Source: Rhodococcus sp. IEGM 1381 (GTDB lineage Bacteria; Actinomycetota; Actinomycetes; Mycobacteriales; Mycobacteriaceae). Taken from it: a stretch of DNA of 64,000 nucleotides. The notes below the pieces were generated by a model. The model was not told the DNA's origin and made no database searches. It saw only the letters and a list, made by a program, of their open reading frames with translations. Location of the stretch: assembly GCF_030056795.1 (NCBI RefSeq), contig NZ_JASHKQ010000003.1, positions 124,001 to 188,000 on the forward strand. The letters are read 5' to 3'. The position numbers were made by a program, and so were the translations under genes. Positions 17,099 to 28,017 of the stretch are shown here, in pieces (positions within the stretch are counted from its first letter, which is position 1; each line of letters starts with the position of its first letter).

Positions 17099-20000
17099 CT
17101 AGGCGTCGATGTCCACCGGGGGACCTGCAGGCCGCGCCGCTGCGCGCCGCCTGCGAGGACGTGCCGTCGGCACCTCCACCGGCTCGACAGGCTGCTCGGC
17201 CGCCGATGTCAGTGGTTCCGACACCGCGGCTTCGGTGGCCTCTGCCCCACCGGCAGGGGCGGTGTCGTCCGAAACCGGCACCACGAGAACCACACCGGCG
17301 TCCGGTGCCGCGCTGGTCGGAGCAGCCGCCTTCCGCGCAACCCGGCGTCCACGCCGAGCCTTCGGTGCCACCGGCTCGACCTCGACGGTTGGCTCGGCGG
17401 CCACCGACTCGGTGGTCTCGGCAGCGAGAGCGGCGTTCGACTCCGCGTCGGCGACCGACGCGGCGGCAACCTCGACATCGGCTGCAGAGACAACCGTCAC
17501 GACAGCATCTGCGTCCGGAGTCCCACTCGCAGGCGATGTCTCGACATCGGCGGGGCTGACGTCGGCCACCACGTCGTCGTGGTGCGCCGCCATCGCCAGC
17601 GCAACAGGGTGCGCCCTCTTGATCGACGGGTCGACAACGGGATGCTCGGCCCCGTCCGCGGCTCCTGGCTGGGAGTTCGAGGTGCTGCGCTCGTTGCCGT
17701 CGTTCCCGTCGGCCTTGTTGTCCTTGCCTCGTCGCCGCCTGCTGCTCGTGCCCGAGCTGCTCGACTCAGAGCGCGACGAATTCGATCGGCCGTCGTTGTC
17801 CGGCTTGGCGTCGATGGGGAACGGATGCACGATGATGCCGCGTCCCTGGCAGTGCTCGCAGGTCGTGGAGAACGCCTCGACGAGCCCGGTACCGAGCTTC
17901 TTTCGAGTCATCTGCACCAACCCGAGCGAGGTCACCTCGGAGACCTGGTGACGCGTGCGGTCGCGCCCCAGCGCCTCGGTCAATCGGCGCAGCACCAGAT
18001 CACGGTTGGATTCGAGCACCATGTCGATGAAGTCGACCACGATCATTCCGCCGATGTCGCGCAGGCGCATCTGACGGACGACTTCCTCGGCCGCCTCGAT
18101 GTTGTTGCGAGTGACCGTCTCTTCGAGGTTGCCGCCCGAACCGGTGAACTTGCCGGTGTTGACGTCGACGACGGTCATCGCCTCGGTGCGATCGATCACC
18201 AGGGTGCCGCCGGAAGGCAGCCAGACCTTACGATCGAGCGCCTTGGCCAGCTGCTCGTCGATACGATGCGCGGCGAAGACGTCGACAGAACTGCCATCGG
18301 CCTCGTAGCGCTGCAGCCGCTCCACCATGTCCGGTGCGACGGTCTCGACGTAGTTCGACGTCGTCGTCCATGCCTTGTCACCCTCGATGACGAGCTTCGA
18401 GAAGTCCTCGTTGAACAGATCACGAATGACCTTGACGAGCATGTCGGGCTCTTCGTAGAGCGTCTGCGGCTGTACACCCTTGCCGGTCTCGGCATTGGCC
18501 GAGCGCTCCTCGATGCTCGCCCACTGCGCCTGCAGTCGCGTCACATCGCGGGCGAGCTCTTCCTCGCTGACGCCCTCGGCCGCGGTGCGGATGATGACGC
18601 CCGCCTCGGGCGGCACGATGTCTCGGAGAATGTCCTTCAGACGCTTGCGCTCGGTGTCGGGCAGCTTGCGACTGATGCCGGTAGAGCTACCACCGGGCAC
18701 GTAGACGAGAAAGCGTCCTGCGAGCGAGAGTTGCGTCGTCAGGCGAGCACCCTTGTGCCCCACGGGATCTTTGCTCACCTGGACGAGAACCTGATCGCCC
18801 GGCTTGAGAGCCTGCTCGATCTTCCGCGAGTTGCCACCCAGTCCCGCGGCATCCCAGTTGACCTCGCCGGCGTACAGCACACCGTTGCGGCCACGGCCGA
18901 TGTCGATGAATGCGGCTTCCATGCTCGGCAACACGTTCTGGACGCGCCCGAGATAGACATTTCCGACCATGGACGCGGTGGCGCTGCTGGTGACGAAGTG
19001 CTCCACGAGCACGCCGTCTTCGAGCACGGCAACCTGTGTGGTCAGCGGGTGCTCCGGGGTGGCCTTCTCGCGCACGACCATGACCCGGTCCACGGACTCA
19101 CGTCGCGCCAGGAACTCGGACTCGGTCAGAATCGGCGGTCGACGACGACCGGCGTCGCGGCCGTCGCGCCGTCGCTGACGCTTGGCCTCGAGGCGTGTCG
19201 AACCGGAGATCCCCTGGACCTCGTCCCTGGGGGCGCGGCTCTTGTTCCGCGGCTCCCGCTCGTGCACGACCGTGTTGGGCGGATCGTCCTCGGACGCTGC
19301 AGCCTCGGCCGCTACCTCGGCTCCGGTCTTACGACGGCGACGGCGGCGACGGCGACGGCTGGAGCCGTCTCCCTCCGAACCACCGTTGTCGGAGTCGTCG
19401 TAGTTGTCCTGCGCATCCGAATCCGATTCGTCGTCCTTGTCCTCGGCCGAGGCATCCGCTGCACGGCTGTCGTCCGAAGAATCGTTCGAGTCGAAGTTCT
19501 GCCGGTCCGAGGAACGGTTTCGGGTGCGCGAACGCCGCGAACGCCTGCCCGAGCCGGACTGCTGGTCGTCACCGGCGGATGACTCGTCCGAGTCCGCATC
19601 GGTCCCCTCGGTCGACTCTGCGTCGGCAGAATCGGTGCTGTCGGTGTCGGTGTCGCCCGTGGAATCGTCGTCCGAATTCTCGTCGGTCGAGTTCTCGTCC
19701 GAGGACTGTTCCCCGCGACCACGGCCCCGGCCGCGACGCCCTCGCCTGCGGCGTCGTGGCTGGGACTCGTCGCCGTCGCCGTCATCGTCGGTGGAGCCGT
19801 CGGACGCAATCGACTCGTCGACCGCGGGTGTGGCGGCCTCGGTCTCGTCGGTCCGAGGTGCGGCGGTCGCGGTCGTGGCTGTGTTCTCGACCGTTGCTGT
19901 GGTCTCGGTGCTGTCGGCGTTCGCGGCCTCGTCTTTGGGCGCTGCCTTGCGACTGCGTCGACGGCGGGCCGGTGGCTCTGCCGGTGACTCCGCGGACTCC

Positions 20001-20521
20001 GGTGCAGCAGCATCCACGGCGGCGGGCTGCAGGAAGAGTGGAGTGGCAAACGTGGTTGCGGTGGCCTGGTCGGTCGTTGCCGCGGGCTGGGCCGGCTCGG
20101 GTTCCGCCGCGGGTGCACTGGTGAACAGCTGCGGGTCGGACCACGAGGTCTCGGCCGACGGTACGTCCTCGGAGAGCACCTCGGACCGAGCGCTCGGCTC
20201 GGATCTTTCGGCGGGCGAATCGACCACCGGTGCGGCGGGCGCGTTCACCGAGTCGCGGACGGACTCCGCTACGTCGCGGCTCAAGCTCGACTGGGCGCTG
20301 CGCGCTTCGATGCCGAGTTCACCCAGTGTGACGAGCAGCTGTTTGCTGGTGACACCGAGAATCTTGGCCAGTGCGTGTACGCGCAGCCTGGTGGGCAGCT
20401 CGATGGTGTCGGGTTGCGCCTGGGACACCGCACCTGTTTCCACAGGGGGCACCGCATCGTCGCGCTCCGAACCTCCCACGTTCTCGTTCTGTACATCTTC
20501 GGGCGGGCTTTGATCGGCCAC
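17099..20521 (-). CDS. rne: Rne/Rng-family ribonuclease E with IF2-like N-terminus
   Basis: 1140 aa. Residues about 40-85 (LRVHALAKILGVTSKQLLVT) resemble the IF2 N-terminal helical module. A long disordered region follows, rich in Ser, Asp, Glu and Arg blocks (about 90-440). The catalytic core has an S1 domain (GNVYLGRVQNVLPSMEAAF near 525), the Mg-binding VVDVNTGKFTG (near 787), VVDFIDM and the zinc-link CEHCQGRG (near 890). The C-terminal 240 residues are again low complexity, Ala/Val/Glu-rich, ending in an arginine patch. It is the main single-strand endoribonuclease for mRNA decay and rRNA processing. Such flanking disordered arms are normal for actinobacterial RNase E and act as scaffolds and RNA binders. 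Confidence 0.95.
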   Translation of the reverse strand: MADQSPPEDVQNENVGGSERDDAVPPVETGAVSQAQPDTIELPTRLRVHALAKILGVTSKQLLVTLGELGIEARSAQSSLSRDVAESVRDSVNAPAAPVVDSPAERSEPSARSEVLSEDVPSAETSWSDPQLFTSAPAAEPEPAQPAATTDQATATTFATPLFLQPAAVDAAAPESAESPAEPPARRRRSRKAAPKDEAANADSTETTATVENTATTATAAPRTDETEAATPAVDESIASDGSTDDDGDGDESQPRRRRRGRRGRGRGRGEQSSDENSTDENSDDDSTGDTDTDSTDSADAESTEGTDADSDESSAGDDQQSGSGRRSRRSRTRNRSSDRQNFDSNDSSDDSRAADASAEDKDDESDSDAQDNYDDSDNGGSEGDGSSRRRRRRRRRKTGAEVAAEAAASEDDPPNTVVHEREPRNKSRAPRDEVQGISGSTRLEAKRQRRRDGRDAGRRRPPILTESEFLARRESVDRVMVVREKATPEHPLTTQVAVLEDGVLVEHFVTSSATASMVGNVYLGRVQNVLPSMEAAFIDIGRGRNGVLYAGEVNWDAAGLGGNSRKIEQALKPGDQVLVQVSKDPVGHKGARLTTQLSLAGRFLVYVPGGSSTGISRKLPDTERKRLKDILRDIVPPEAGVIIRTAAEGVSEEELARDVTRLQAQWASIEERSANAETGKGVQPQTLYEEPDMLVKVIRDLFNEDFSKLVIEGDKAWTTTSNYVETVAPDMVERLQRYEADGSSVDVFAAHRIDEQLAKALDRKVWLPSGGTLVIDRTEAMTVVDVNTGKFTGSGGNLEETVTRNNIEAAEEVVRQMRLRDIGGMIVVDFIDMVLESNRDLVLRRLTEALGRDRTRHQVSEVTSLGLVQMTRKKLGTGLVEAFSTTCEHCQGRGIIVHPFPIDAKPDNDGRSNSSRSESSSSGTSSRRRRGKDNKADGNDGNERSTSNSQPGAADGAEHPVVDPSIKRAHPVALAMAAHHDDVVADVSPADVETSPASGTPDADAVVTVVSAADVEVAAASVADAESNAALAAETTESVAAEPTVEVEPVAPKARRGRRVARKAAAPTSAAPDAGVVLVVPVSDDTAPAGGAEATEAAVSEPLTSAAEQPVEPVEVPTARPRRRRAAARPAGPPVDIDA

Positions 20522-21023
20522 GTAGTCTCCTCGGGCCCCCGGGCGCGTTCATCCGATGTCGGGTGTGACGCGGCCACGCGAGGGCAATCCTTGTGTACTC
20601 ACGTCGGGTTGGACGTCAGCTGTACTGTCTCGCACCGCACTCGAACCGACGACCACGTCGGAGTTCTCGGTGGTCGACGACTGCGTGTGCAGTGCCTGGC
20701 TGGATGGTGGTGTCTCGGCGATCCGAGCGCCTGATCATCAAGCAAGAACGCGAACGAGCCTGTCTCTCGTTCGAGCATCTGCGATGACGGGCAGCGGATA
20801 GACGACAGTCATCCGATCGAATCCACGACACCGGTCTAGCGAACTTCGGTGAAGCCTTGACTTCGGTGGAGCGTGAAACCTGTACGTACTCGTGCAGTGG
20901 AGTCGATCTCCGACGAGTATCCCACACACGATGATGCGTACTCGCCACGCCGCACCGATCGGGTACCGAGCGGTTGCGGCGTGGCTGCGCGGACGCGTTG
21001 CTGTAGTGCCGAGGATGGAACCG
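20522..21023. other. Long non-coding interval upstream of rne
   Basis: 502 bp with no convincing gene. It should contain the rne promoter and a long 5' leader; RNase E in other bacteria regulates its own leader, but I see no proof here. Two features stand out: a hairpin at 20944-20985, and a direct repeat ACTTCGGTG at 20843-20851 and 20860-20868, 17 bp apart. The small open frames in it lack ribosome binding sites and family resemblance. Confidence 0.5.
20944..20985 (-). terminator. Hairpin downstream of ndk
   Basis: 11-bp arms GCCACGCCGCA (20944-20954) and TGCGGCGTGGC (20975-20985), with further CCG/CGG and CGG/CCG pairing inside. It lies about 40 bp past the ndk stop. No U-tract, so it is a possible GC-rich terminator. 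Confidence 0.4.
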
Positions 21024-21437
21024 TCAGGCCAGGCCTGGGAACCAGAGTGCGATCTCACGTTCGGCCGACTCCACCGAATCCGACCCGTGCACCAGGTTCT
21101 GCTGACCGTCGAGCGCGAGGTCACCCCGGATGGTGCCGGGGACCGCCTTGGCCACAGGGTCGGTGCCGCCGGCGATCTGCCGGAAGGCGGCGATGGCGCG
21201 GGGGCCTTCGAGAACTGCGGCCACGACCGGTCCGGACGTGATGAACTCGAGAAGATCGGGGAAGAACGGCTTGCTCTCGTGCTCCGCGTAGTGAGCCGAG
21301 GCCAGTTCACGGGAGACGGTCTTGAGCTCGAGTGCGACGATGCTCAGACCCTTCTTCTCCACGCGGCCGAGGATCTCTCCTACGTAACGCCGGGCAACTC
21401 CGTCGGGCTTGATCAGTACAAGGGTGCGGTCGGTCAC
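21024..21437 (-). CDS. ndk: Nucleoside diphosphate kinase
   Basis: 137 aa from GTG 21437 ([20 protein letters not shown]), the family's normal start; the longer frame to 21464 adds unrelated residues. The phosphohistidine lies in [16 protein letters not shown] near residue 116. It balances NTP and dNTP pools by transferring phosphate from ATP. The upstream gene order folC, DUF4233, ndk is conserved in mycobacteria. Confidence 0.96.
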   Translation of the reverse strand: MTDRTLVLIKPDGVARRYVGEILGRVEKKGLSIVALELKTVSRELASAHYAEHESKPFFPDLLEFITSGPVVAAVLEGPRAIAAFRQIAGGTDPVAKAVPGTIRGDLALDGQQNLVHGSDSVESAEREIALWFPGLA

Positions 21438-21504
21438 GTCGACGACAGTAGTGGACCCGAGCACAGCTTCGCGCGCCGCATCGCCCGAACAGGCGCGATC
21501 GCTG

Positions 21505-21894
21505 TCATTCCCGTTGCCCCGGCAGCATTCCGCGCCGGATCCGTTCGGTGATGTCTCGGCGCAGGTAGAGCAAATACAGCCAGACAGCGATGAAGATCAG
21601 GCCGACCGCCCCGATCGAGAGGTGGAATACGGCCCCGGCCAGCACGAACAGCTGGAGAATCAGATTCAGCTTCATCGCCCACGGCTCCCCCTGCTTGCCG
21701 GCGGCGAGAATCATCACCACGGCCAGCGCCACGATGTACGTCGTCGAGAACCAGGTCGCGCCGCCGCCGAGGGTAGCCACCACCGGCAACGCCAGCAGTG
21801 TCACGATGGCTTCGAGGACGAGGGTTCCCGCCACGACGCCGCGGAAGCCTTTCCACGGATCGTTCGTGGGTGGTCCGAACTCTGGCTCGCTCAC
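21505..21894 (-). CDS. DUF4233 small membrane protein
   Basis: 129 aa with four predicted membrane segments (about 20-42, 47-65, 73-92 and 95-112) and a basic C-terminus ([20 protein letters not shown]). The family is restricted to actinobacteria and always found next to folC as far as I recall. Its start overlaps the folC stop by 4 bp, so it is translationally coupled. No biochemical role is known; the sequence gives no catalytic motif. Confidence 0.9.
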   Translation of the reverse strand: MSEPEFGPPTNDPWKGFRGVVAGTLVLEAIVTLLALPVVATLGGGATWFSTTYIVALAVVMILAAGKQGEPWAMKLNLILQLFVLAGAVFHLSIGAVGLIFIAVWLYLLYLRRDITERIRRGMLPGQRE

Positions 21895-23321
21895 GCGGGG
21901 TCCTTTCCGAACAGAGTGCGAGCTGCGCCGACGGTCACCACGGATCCGGTGACGACGACTCCGGCACCGGAGACTGCTTCTCCGGGCTCGGCGACTTCCT
22001 CGGCCAGTCCTATGGCTGTCTCGAGGGCATCGGGCAGGGTCGACGCCACCACGACGCGTTCGTCGCCGAACTTGGCCACGGCGATGTCGGCCAATGCGTC
22101 CACGTCCATCGCCCGTGCCGACCCGTTGTGAGTGACGACGATGTCGTCGAAGACCGGCTCCAGTTCGTCGAGAATGGCTCCGACGTCTTTGTCCGCCATG
22201 ACGCTGACGACGCCGACCAGTTTGCGGAAGTCGAACTCGTCGTTGAGGGCGGCAGCGAGGGCTGCGGCTCCGTGCGGGTTGTGTGCGGCATCGAGGAACA
22301 CAGTGGGGGCATTTCGGACCCGCTCGAGTCGCCCTGGGTTGACGATCGTCGCGAATGCGGCGCGGACGGTGTCCTGATCGAGTTGACGATCCGGGCCCGC
22401 GCCGAAGAACGCCTCGACCGCCGCCAGCGCGAGGGACGCATTGTGGGCCTGATGTTCGCCGTGCAACGGAAGAAAGATGTCGGTGTAGACCCCGCCGAGC
22501 CCCTGCAGTTCCAGTTGCTGACCGCCCACCGCGATCTGCCTGCCGAGCACGGTGAATTCCGATCCCGCCCGCGCCACCGCAGCGTCTGCTTGCACCGCCG
22601 CCCGCAGCAGAACATCCGATACCTCGGGCTTCTGCTGCGCCAGGATCGCTACGGTGTCCCGCGGCACGAGCGATTCCGGTGCCTTCTTGATGATCCCCGC
22701 CTTCTCCCCTGCGATCGTCGCGAGATCGTCGCCGAGGAATTCGACGTGATCGAGCCCGATCGGGGTGATCACAGCGACCTCACCGTCGACGACGTTGGTG
22801 GCATCCCAGCGTCCGCCGAGCCCGACCTCGATGACGGCGACCTCCACCGGAGCCTCGGCGAACGCTGCGAACGCCATTGCCGTGACCACCTCGAACTTGC
22901 TCATTCGCGGTCCGCCGGCGGCCTCGGACTGCGCGTCGATCATCTCGACGAACGGTGCGATCTCGTTGTAGGTGTCGACGTAGAGCCGCGGAGAGATGGG
23001 GCGCCCGTCGATGCTGATCCGCTCGGTCGCCATCTGCAGGTGCGGGCTGGTGGTTCGGCCCGTGCGTCGGTGGAAGGCAGTGAGCAGGGCATCGATCATG
23101 CGCGTGACCGAGGTCTTGCCGTTGGTGCCGGCCACATGAATCGACGGGTACGCCTTCTGCGGCGAACCGAGAAGGTCCATCAGCGCCGAGATTCGATCCG
23201 TCGACGGCTCGATCTTCGTTTCTCCCCAGCGCTTGTCGAGCTCGGCTTCGACCAGCGCAAGTTCGGCGAGATCGACCGGACTCGGCGGCGGCGTCGGCAG
23301 TGCAGCGTCGGGCTCGGTCAC
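21891..23321 (-). CDS. folC: Bifunctional dihydrofolate synthase / folylpolyglutamate synthase
   Basis: 476 aa Mur-ligase-family enzyme. It adds glutamate to dihydropteroate and then extends the polyglutamate tail of folates using ATP. Seen: P-loop VAGTNGKTSVTRMI near residue 63-76, the omega-loop region TTSPHLQMATERISIDG, LGGRWDATNVV near 172, and the C-terminal domain DAAHNPHGAAALA near 330. It lies between valS and DUF4233, with the stop of valS one base away from its start, so valS-folC-DUF4233 form one operon. Confidence 0.95.
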   Translation of the reverse strand: MTEPDAALPTPPPSPVDLAELALVEAELDKRWGETKIEPSTDRISALMDLLGSPQKAYPSIHVAGTNGKTSVTRMIDALLTAFHRRTGRTTSPHLQMATERISIDGRPISPRLYVDTYNEIAPFVEMIDAQSEAAGGPRMSKFEVVTAMAFAAFAEAPVEVAVIEVGLGGRWDATNVVDGEVAVITPIGLDHVEFLGDDLATIAGEKAGIIKKAPESLVPRDTVAILAQQKPEVSDVLLRAAVQADAAVARAGSEFTVLGRQIAVGGQQLELQGLGGVYTDIFLPLHGEHQAHNASLALAAVEAFFGAGPDRQLDQDTVRAAFATIVNPGRLERVRNAPTVFLDAAHNPHGAAALAAALNDEFDFRKLVGVVSVMADKDVGAILDELEPVFDDIVVTHNGSARAMDVDALADIAVAKFGDERVVVASTLPDALETAIGLAEEVAEPGEAVSGAGVVVTGSVVTVGAARTLFGKDPA

Positions 23322-25991
23322 TTAGTTCCCCATCGATTCGATGCGCGTGGTGATCCGAGCGATTTCTTCCTGCGCGATGGACTGTCGCGTTCTGATCTTG
23401 TCCACCACAGCATCCGGAGCCTTCGCGAGGAACGCCTCGTTACCGAGCTTGCCGGTGGTCTGCGCCAGCTCCTTCTCGGCGGCGGCGAGATCCTTCACCA
23501 GTCGAGCGCGTTCGGCGACCAGGTCGACGGTGCCCGAGGTGTCCAGTTCGACGATCACAGTCGCTTTGCTCAGTCGCACCTCCACCGACGCCGTGGCCGC
23601 GAAGTCCTCGGCCGGCTCGGTCAGTCGGGCCAGAGCGGTGACCGCCGAAATCTGTCCGTCCAGATCCGCCTCGGATACTCCGACGATGCGGGCCGCGACC
23701 TTCTGCGAGGGCTTGAGCCCCTGATCGCTGCGGAACCGGCGGACTTCGGTGATCAGTCGCTGCATGTCCACGATCCGTTGTGCCGCAACGTGATCGAGAG
23801 GCTCCTCGGCAGGGGCGGGCCATGCCGCGATCACCAGGGACTCGCCGCCGGTGAGCACCTTCCACAGCGTCTCGGTCACGAACGGAACGACCGGATGCAG
23901 CAGGCGCAGCAACGCGTCGAGCACGTTTCCGAGCACTCCGCGCGTAGTCGCGGCGATGGCCTCGTCGGCGAACTGCACCTTGGCGATCTCGAGGTACCAA
24001 TCGCAGACCTCGTCCCAGGCGAAGTGGTAGAGCGCCTCACAGGCCTTACTGAACTCGTAGCGGTCGAAGGCCGAATCCACCTCTGCACGAACCTGTTCGA
24101 GCCTGTCCAGGATCCACCGGTCGGCGTCGGTCAGCTGGGCACGCGGGGGTAGGTCTGCCGGTGCCGCACCGTTCATCAGGGCGAACTTGGTGGCGTTGAA
24201 CAGCTTGTTCGCGAAGTTGCGCGAGGACTGCGCGTGGTCCTCACCGACCGACATGTCCGCGCCCGGGTTGGCGCCGCGAGCGAGCGTGAAGCGCAGCGCA
24301 TCTGCACCGAACCGGTCGACCCAATCGAGCGGATCGATTCCGTTGCCGCGCGACTTGGACATCTTCTTGCCGTACTGGTCGCGAATCAATCCGTGCAGGA
24401 ACACATCTCGGAACGGAACCTGCGGCCCTTGCTTGCCCGCGGTGATCGCGTCGTCGGCTCCGACGTAGGTGCCGAACATCATCATGCGGGCGACCCAGAA
24501 GAAGAGGATGTCGTACCCGGTGACGAGAACGCCAGTGGGATAGAACTTCTCGAGATCAGCAGTGGCTTCCGGCCACCCCATCGTCGAGAAAGGCCAGAGG
24601 CCGGACGAGAACCAGGTGTCGAGGACGTCGGGATCCTGCTCCCAGCCATCGGGTGCGCTCTCTCCCGGTCCGAGGCAGACGGTCTCGCCGTCGGGTCCGT
24701 ACCAGATCGGAATCCGATGTCCCCACCACAACTGGCGCGAGATGCACCAGTCGTGCATGTTGTCGACCCAGGCGAACCAGCGTGGTTCCTGACTCTTGGG
24801 GTGAATGACGGTATCGCCGTTGCGCACTGCGTCACCGGCAGCCTTCGCGAGGCCGTCGACCTTGACCCACCACTGCAGCGACAGACGCGGCTCGATGGGC
24901 TCACCACTGCGCTCGGAGTGTCCGACGCTGTGCAGGTACGGACGCTTCTGGGCCACGACGCGGCCCTGATCGGCCAGAGCTTCACGCACCTTGACCCGTG
25001 CCTCGAAGCGGTCCATACCGTCGAATTGCGTTCCGGTATCGGTGATTCGGCCGGCCTTGTCCATGATCGACGGCATCGGCAGCGAGTGCCGCACACCCAT
25101 CTCGAAGTCGTTGGGGTCGTGTGCCGGGGTGATCTTCACTGCGCCCGTGCCGAATTCGGGATCGACGTAGTCGTCGGCGATGATCGGGATCTGCCGACCG
25201 GTGAACGGGTGCTCGAGGGTTGTGCCGACCAGAGCCTTGTATCTCTCGTCGTCGGGGTGCACCGCCACCGCGGTGTCGCCGAGCATCGTTTCCACTCGCG
25301 TGGTCGCGACGATCACGTGCGGCTCGGAATCGTCGAGGGAACCGTAACGGAGCGACACGAGTTCGCCCTCGACGTCCTCGAACTTGACCTCGATGTCGGA
25401 AATGGCGGTCTGCAGCACCGGGGACCAGTTGACGAGCCGCTCCGCGCGGTAGATCAAGCCGTCGTCGAACATCCGCTTGAACATGGTCTGCACGGCCTCG
25501 GACAGACCGTCGTCCATGGTGAAACGCTCGCGGCTCCAATCGACACCGTCGCCGATGCGTCGCATCTGGCCGCCGATGGTTCCGCCGGATTCGCGCTTCC
25601 AGTCCCAGACCTTGTCGATGAACAGCTCGCGACCGAACTCTTCCTTGGTCTTGCCCTCGGCGGCGAGCTGCTTTTCCACCACGGTCTGCGTGGCGATGCC
25701 CGCGTGGTCCATGCCCGGTAGCCACAGCACCTCGTACCCGAGCATCCGCTTGCGGCGGCTCAGCGCGTCCATCAGTGTGTGATCCAGAGCGTGCCCCATG
25801 TGAAGGCTGCCGGTGACGTTCGGAGGAGGCAACACGATGGAGTACGGCGGCTTGCCGCTGGTGGCGTCGGCCTCGAAGTACCCGGCGTCCACCCAGGAAC
25901 GGTAAAGCTCGGCCTCTACCTCGCTCGGGTCCCAGTTCTTGGGCAAGCGGTCTGCTGGATTGTCGGGGGTCTCTGGCACGGAACTGGTCAC
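23322..25991 (-). CDS. valS: Valyl-tRNA synthetase
   Basis: 889 aa class I aminoacyl-tRNA synthetase. HIGH motif as HMGH in [20 protein letters not shown] near residue 55-75; KMSKS in [12 protein letters not shown] near 548. The editing domain (CP1) lies between. The C-terminal 65 residues ([20 protein letters not shown] and on) form the coiled-coil tRNA arm typical of ValRS. It charges tRNA-Val. Its 3' end is directly followed by folC. Confidence 0.97.
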   Translation of the reverse strand: MTSSVPETPDNPADRLPKNWDPSEVEAELYRSWVDAGYFEADATSGKPPYSIVLPPPNVTGSLHMGHALDHTLMDALSRRKRMLGYEVLWLPGMDHAGIATQTVVEKQLAAEGKTKEEFGRELFIDKVWDWKRESGGTIGGQMRRIGDGVDWSRERFTMDDGLSEAVQTMFKRMFDDGLIYRAERLVNWSPVLQTAISDIEVKFEDVEGELVSLRYGSLDDSEPHVIVATTRVETMLGDTAVAVHPDDERYKALVGTTLEHPFTGRQIPIIADDYVDPEFGTGAVKITPAHDPNDFEMGVRHSLPMPSIMDKAGRITDTGTQFDGMDRFEARVKVREALADQGRVVAQKRPYLHSVGHSERSGEPIEPRLSLQWWVKVDGLAKAAGDAVRNGDTVIHPKSQEPRWFAWVDNMHDWCISRQLWWGHRIPIWYGPDGETVCLGPGESAPDGWEQDPDVLDTWFSSGLWPFSTMGWPEATADLEKFYPTGVLVTGYDILFFWVARMMMFGTYVGADDAITAGKQGPQVPFRDVFLHGLIRDQYGKKMSKSRGNGIDPLDWVDRFGADALRFTLARGANPGADMSVGEDHAQSSRNFANKLFNATKFALMNGAAPADLPPRAQLTDADRWILDRLEQVRAEVDSAFDRYEFSKACEALYHFAWDEVCDWYLEIAKVQFADEAIAATTRGVLGNVLDALLRLLHPVVPFVTETLWKVLTGGESLVIAAWPAPAEEPLDHVAAQRIVDMQRLITEVRRFRSDQGLKPSQKVAARIVGVSEADLDGQISAVTALARLTEPAEDFAATASVEVRLSKATVIVELDTSGTVDLVAERARLVKDLAAAEKELAQTTGKLGNEAFLAKAPDAVVDKIRTRQSIAQEEIARITTRIESMGN

Positions 25992-26000
25992 CGGGCGATT

Positions 26001-27992
26001 CTAGTGGCCGAGGATTCGCGGCATCGACGCACTCTCACCCAGTACGTGCTGCGCGAGAAATGCCCACACCACCTCGTACCAAACCTTCGCGTGCTGAGGA
26101 CTCAGGATCCAGTGGTTCTCGGCGGGGAAGTAGAGGAATCGATGCTCGGTGTTGCCCTCGTCGTCGGCCGGCAGACCCGACTCGCTGAGCAGTTCGTACC
26201 ACAGCCGCAGGCCCTCGCCGATCGGCACGCGATAGTCCTTGTCGCCGTGGATCACCAGCATCGGCGTTGCTATGTCCGCCACGAACAGGTGTGGGGAATT
26301 CTCCACGGCCATCTCCGGAGACATCTCTCGCGCCCAGTACCACGGTGCGTCCGTCGTCGGTCCGAACTGATCGAGTGCCCAGAGACTGGCGTGGGTGACG
26401 ACGGCATCGAATCGGTCGGTGTGGCCCGCGATCCAGTTGGCCATGTACCCGCCGAAGGACCCGCCCATGGCAGCGGTGCGGGTGTCGTCGATATCGTCCC
26501 GCGCCGCGGCGACGTCGGTCAACGCCATCAGGTCGGTGAACGGGGCCTTGCCCCAGGCCCCCCAACCACGCTGTACGAACTCTTGACCGTAGCCGGTGGA
26601 CAACGCCGGATCCGGTAGCAGCACCGCGTACCCACGAGCGACCATCAGCCACGGATTCCATCGCCACGACCACGTGTTCCACGAACTGAGCGGGCCGCCG
26701 TGCACCCACAGCAGCAACGGAGCGGGTGCGAGCTCGGACGCACCCTCGGGCAGTGCCAGCCAACCGCGTACTCGGGCCCCGTCGGCGACGATCGTGTCGA
26801 CCTCGGTGAGAGTTCCCGGCAACGGACCGTGATCGACTCCGGTGCCGAGTGCAGTGACGGCGCCGTCGGACAGGTCGATCGAGACCGGATGCGGCGCAGC
26901 CAGATACGAGGCGGCAAGCGCCAGCACCCGGGTGCCGTCCGAGGAAACGTGCACATGTGTGAAGGCATCGTTCGTCTGTGTGAGGCGACGCGGTTCCGCG
27001 CCGTCGCGGACGACGAAGATCGGCGACCGGCCGTCGTCGTCGGCCGTCACCAGTAATCCCGATCCGTCCGGCAGCCACACCGGGTCGCTCGGCCACCGAT
27101 CCCAACCGGCCGCGAGATCGGAGACCGCAGAGTCGCCGAAGTCGTACCGCTGCAAAGTCATTCGTGGCGCATCCTCGGGGGTGGAGATCGTCTCGCGCAC
27201 GAACGCCACGGAACCGCCGTCGGGTGAAATCGCCGGGGCTCCCAGATCGGCATCGGCGTCGTCGATAATCGTGGTGCGCTCCCCTGTCGCGGTGTCGATG
27301 CGCACCAGCACAGTTCGCACGGTCGCCAAGGCACCGGGCAGGGCCCAGGTCGACACGACGAACGAACCGTCGGCACTGACATCGAACGCCGCTTCGTGGA
27401 GCCCTGTGCGTGCATCCGGGGTGAGGTCACGCACTCCGGTCGAACCGTCCGACGAAGCCACGAACAGGTGTGGCGTCGCCGGACCCAGATCGTGATCCCA
27501 GTAACGCGCCGGAACACCGGTGTGCAGAATCGCATTCACCTTGTTGGCGGTGCGCTCGGTGCGCAGAGCGTCGTCGTCCTCCTCGGTACTCGACGAGCCG
27601 AATACCGGAGAGAATCCGACGAGTACGGCCTCCGAACCAGCGGCCCGGATGCCGCTCAGCCCGGCGGATCGGGTCTCGAGCAGTCGCGCTTCGCCGCCCG
27701 CGGCAGGCAGAATCCACAGCCGAGCCGGATCGTCCTTGTTCGAGCGCCGCGAGAACAACAGATCGCCGGACGCGGTGAACACCGGCGAACTCTCACCCCA
27801 CTCGCCGTGGGTGATGCGCCGGGCAGGTGACCTGCCGTCGACGTCGAGCTCCCACAAGGACGTTCGATACTCGGTCCGCGAATCATCCAGTGCAGCAACG
27901 GCTATCACCGCTCGCGAGAGGTCCGAGCTCACGGCCAGATCGGTCACCCGCCGGGCACCGATGTAAGAGTCGACGTCGTCGTAAGTACCCAT
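26001..27992 (-). CDS. S9-family serine peptidase (acylaminoacyl-peptidase-like)
   Basis: 663 aa. The N-terminal 400 residues form a beta-propeller (repeats of SPDGGSVAFV, SADGSFVVST and similar). The C-terminal 250 are an alpha/beta hydrolase with nucleophile Ser in MGGSFGGYMANW (near 510), Asp in IHGDKDYRVP (near 582) and His in PAENHWI (near 625). This is a prolyl-oligopeptidase-clan peptidase, likely cytoplasmic since there is no signal peptide. It cleaves short or acylated peptides; exact specificity cannot be read. It lies 25 bp after sigF and probably shares its transcript. Confidence 0.9.
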   Translation of the reverse strand: MGTYDDVDSYIGARRVTDLAVSSDLSRAVIAVAALDDSRTEYRTSLWELDVDGRSPARRITHGEWGESSPVFTASGDLLFSRRSNKDDPARLWILPAAGGEARLLETRSAGLSGIRAAGSEAVLVGFSPVFGSSSTEEDDDALRTERTANKVNAILHTGVPARYWDHDLGPATPHLFVASSDGSTGVRDLTPDARTGLHEAAFDVSADGSFVVSTWALPGALATVRTVLVRIDTATGERTTIIDDADADLGAPAISPDGGSVAFVRETISTPEDAPRMTLQRYDFGDSAVSDLAAGWDRWPSDPVWLPDGSGLLVTADDDGRSPIFVVRDGAEPRRLTQTNDAFTHVHVSSDGTRVLALAASYLAAPHPVSIDLSDGAVTALGTGVDHGPLPGTLTEVDTIVADGARVRGWLALPEGASELAPAPLLLWVHGGPLSSWNTWSWRWNPWLMVARGYAVLLPDPALSTGYGQEFVQRGWGAWGKAPFTDLMALTDVAAARDDIDDTRTAAMGGSFGGYMANWIAGHTDRFDAVVTHASLWALDQFGPTTDAPWYWAREMSPEMAVENSPHLFVADIATPMLVIHGDKDYRVPIGEGLRLWYELLSESGLPADDEGNTEHRFLYFPAENHWILSPQHAKVWYEVVWAFLAQHVLGESASMPRILGH

Positions 27993-28017
27993 GCACCGAG
28001 CCTAGCCAAAGCCAGGC

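Noticed and set aside
19300-19800. Repetitive Ser/Asp/Arg-coding tracts in rne that look like DNA repeats
   Set aside because: They are low-complexity disordered protein segments usual for actinobacterial RNase E, not a CRISPR or tandem repeat array.
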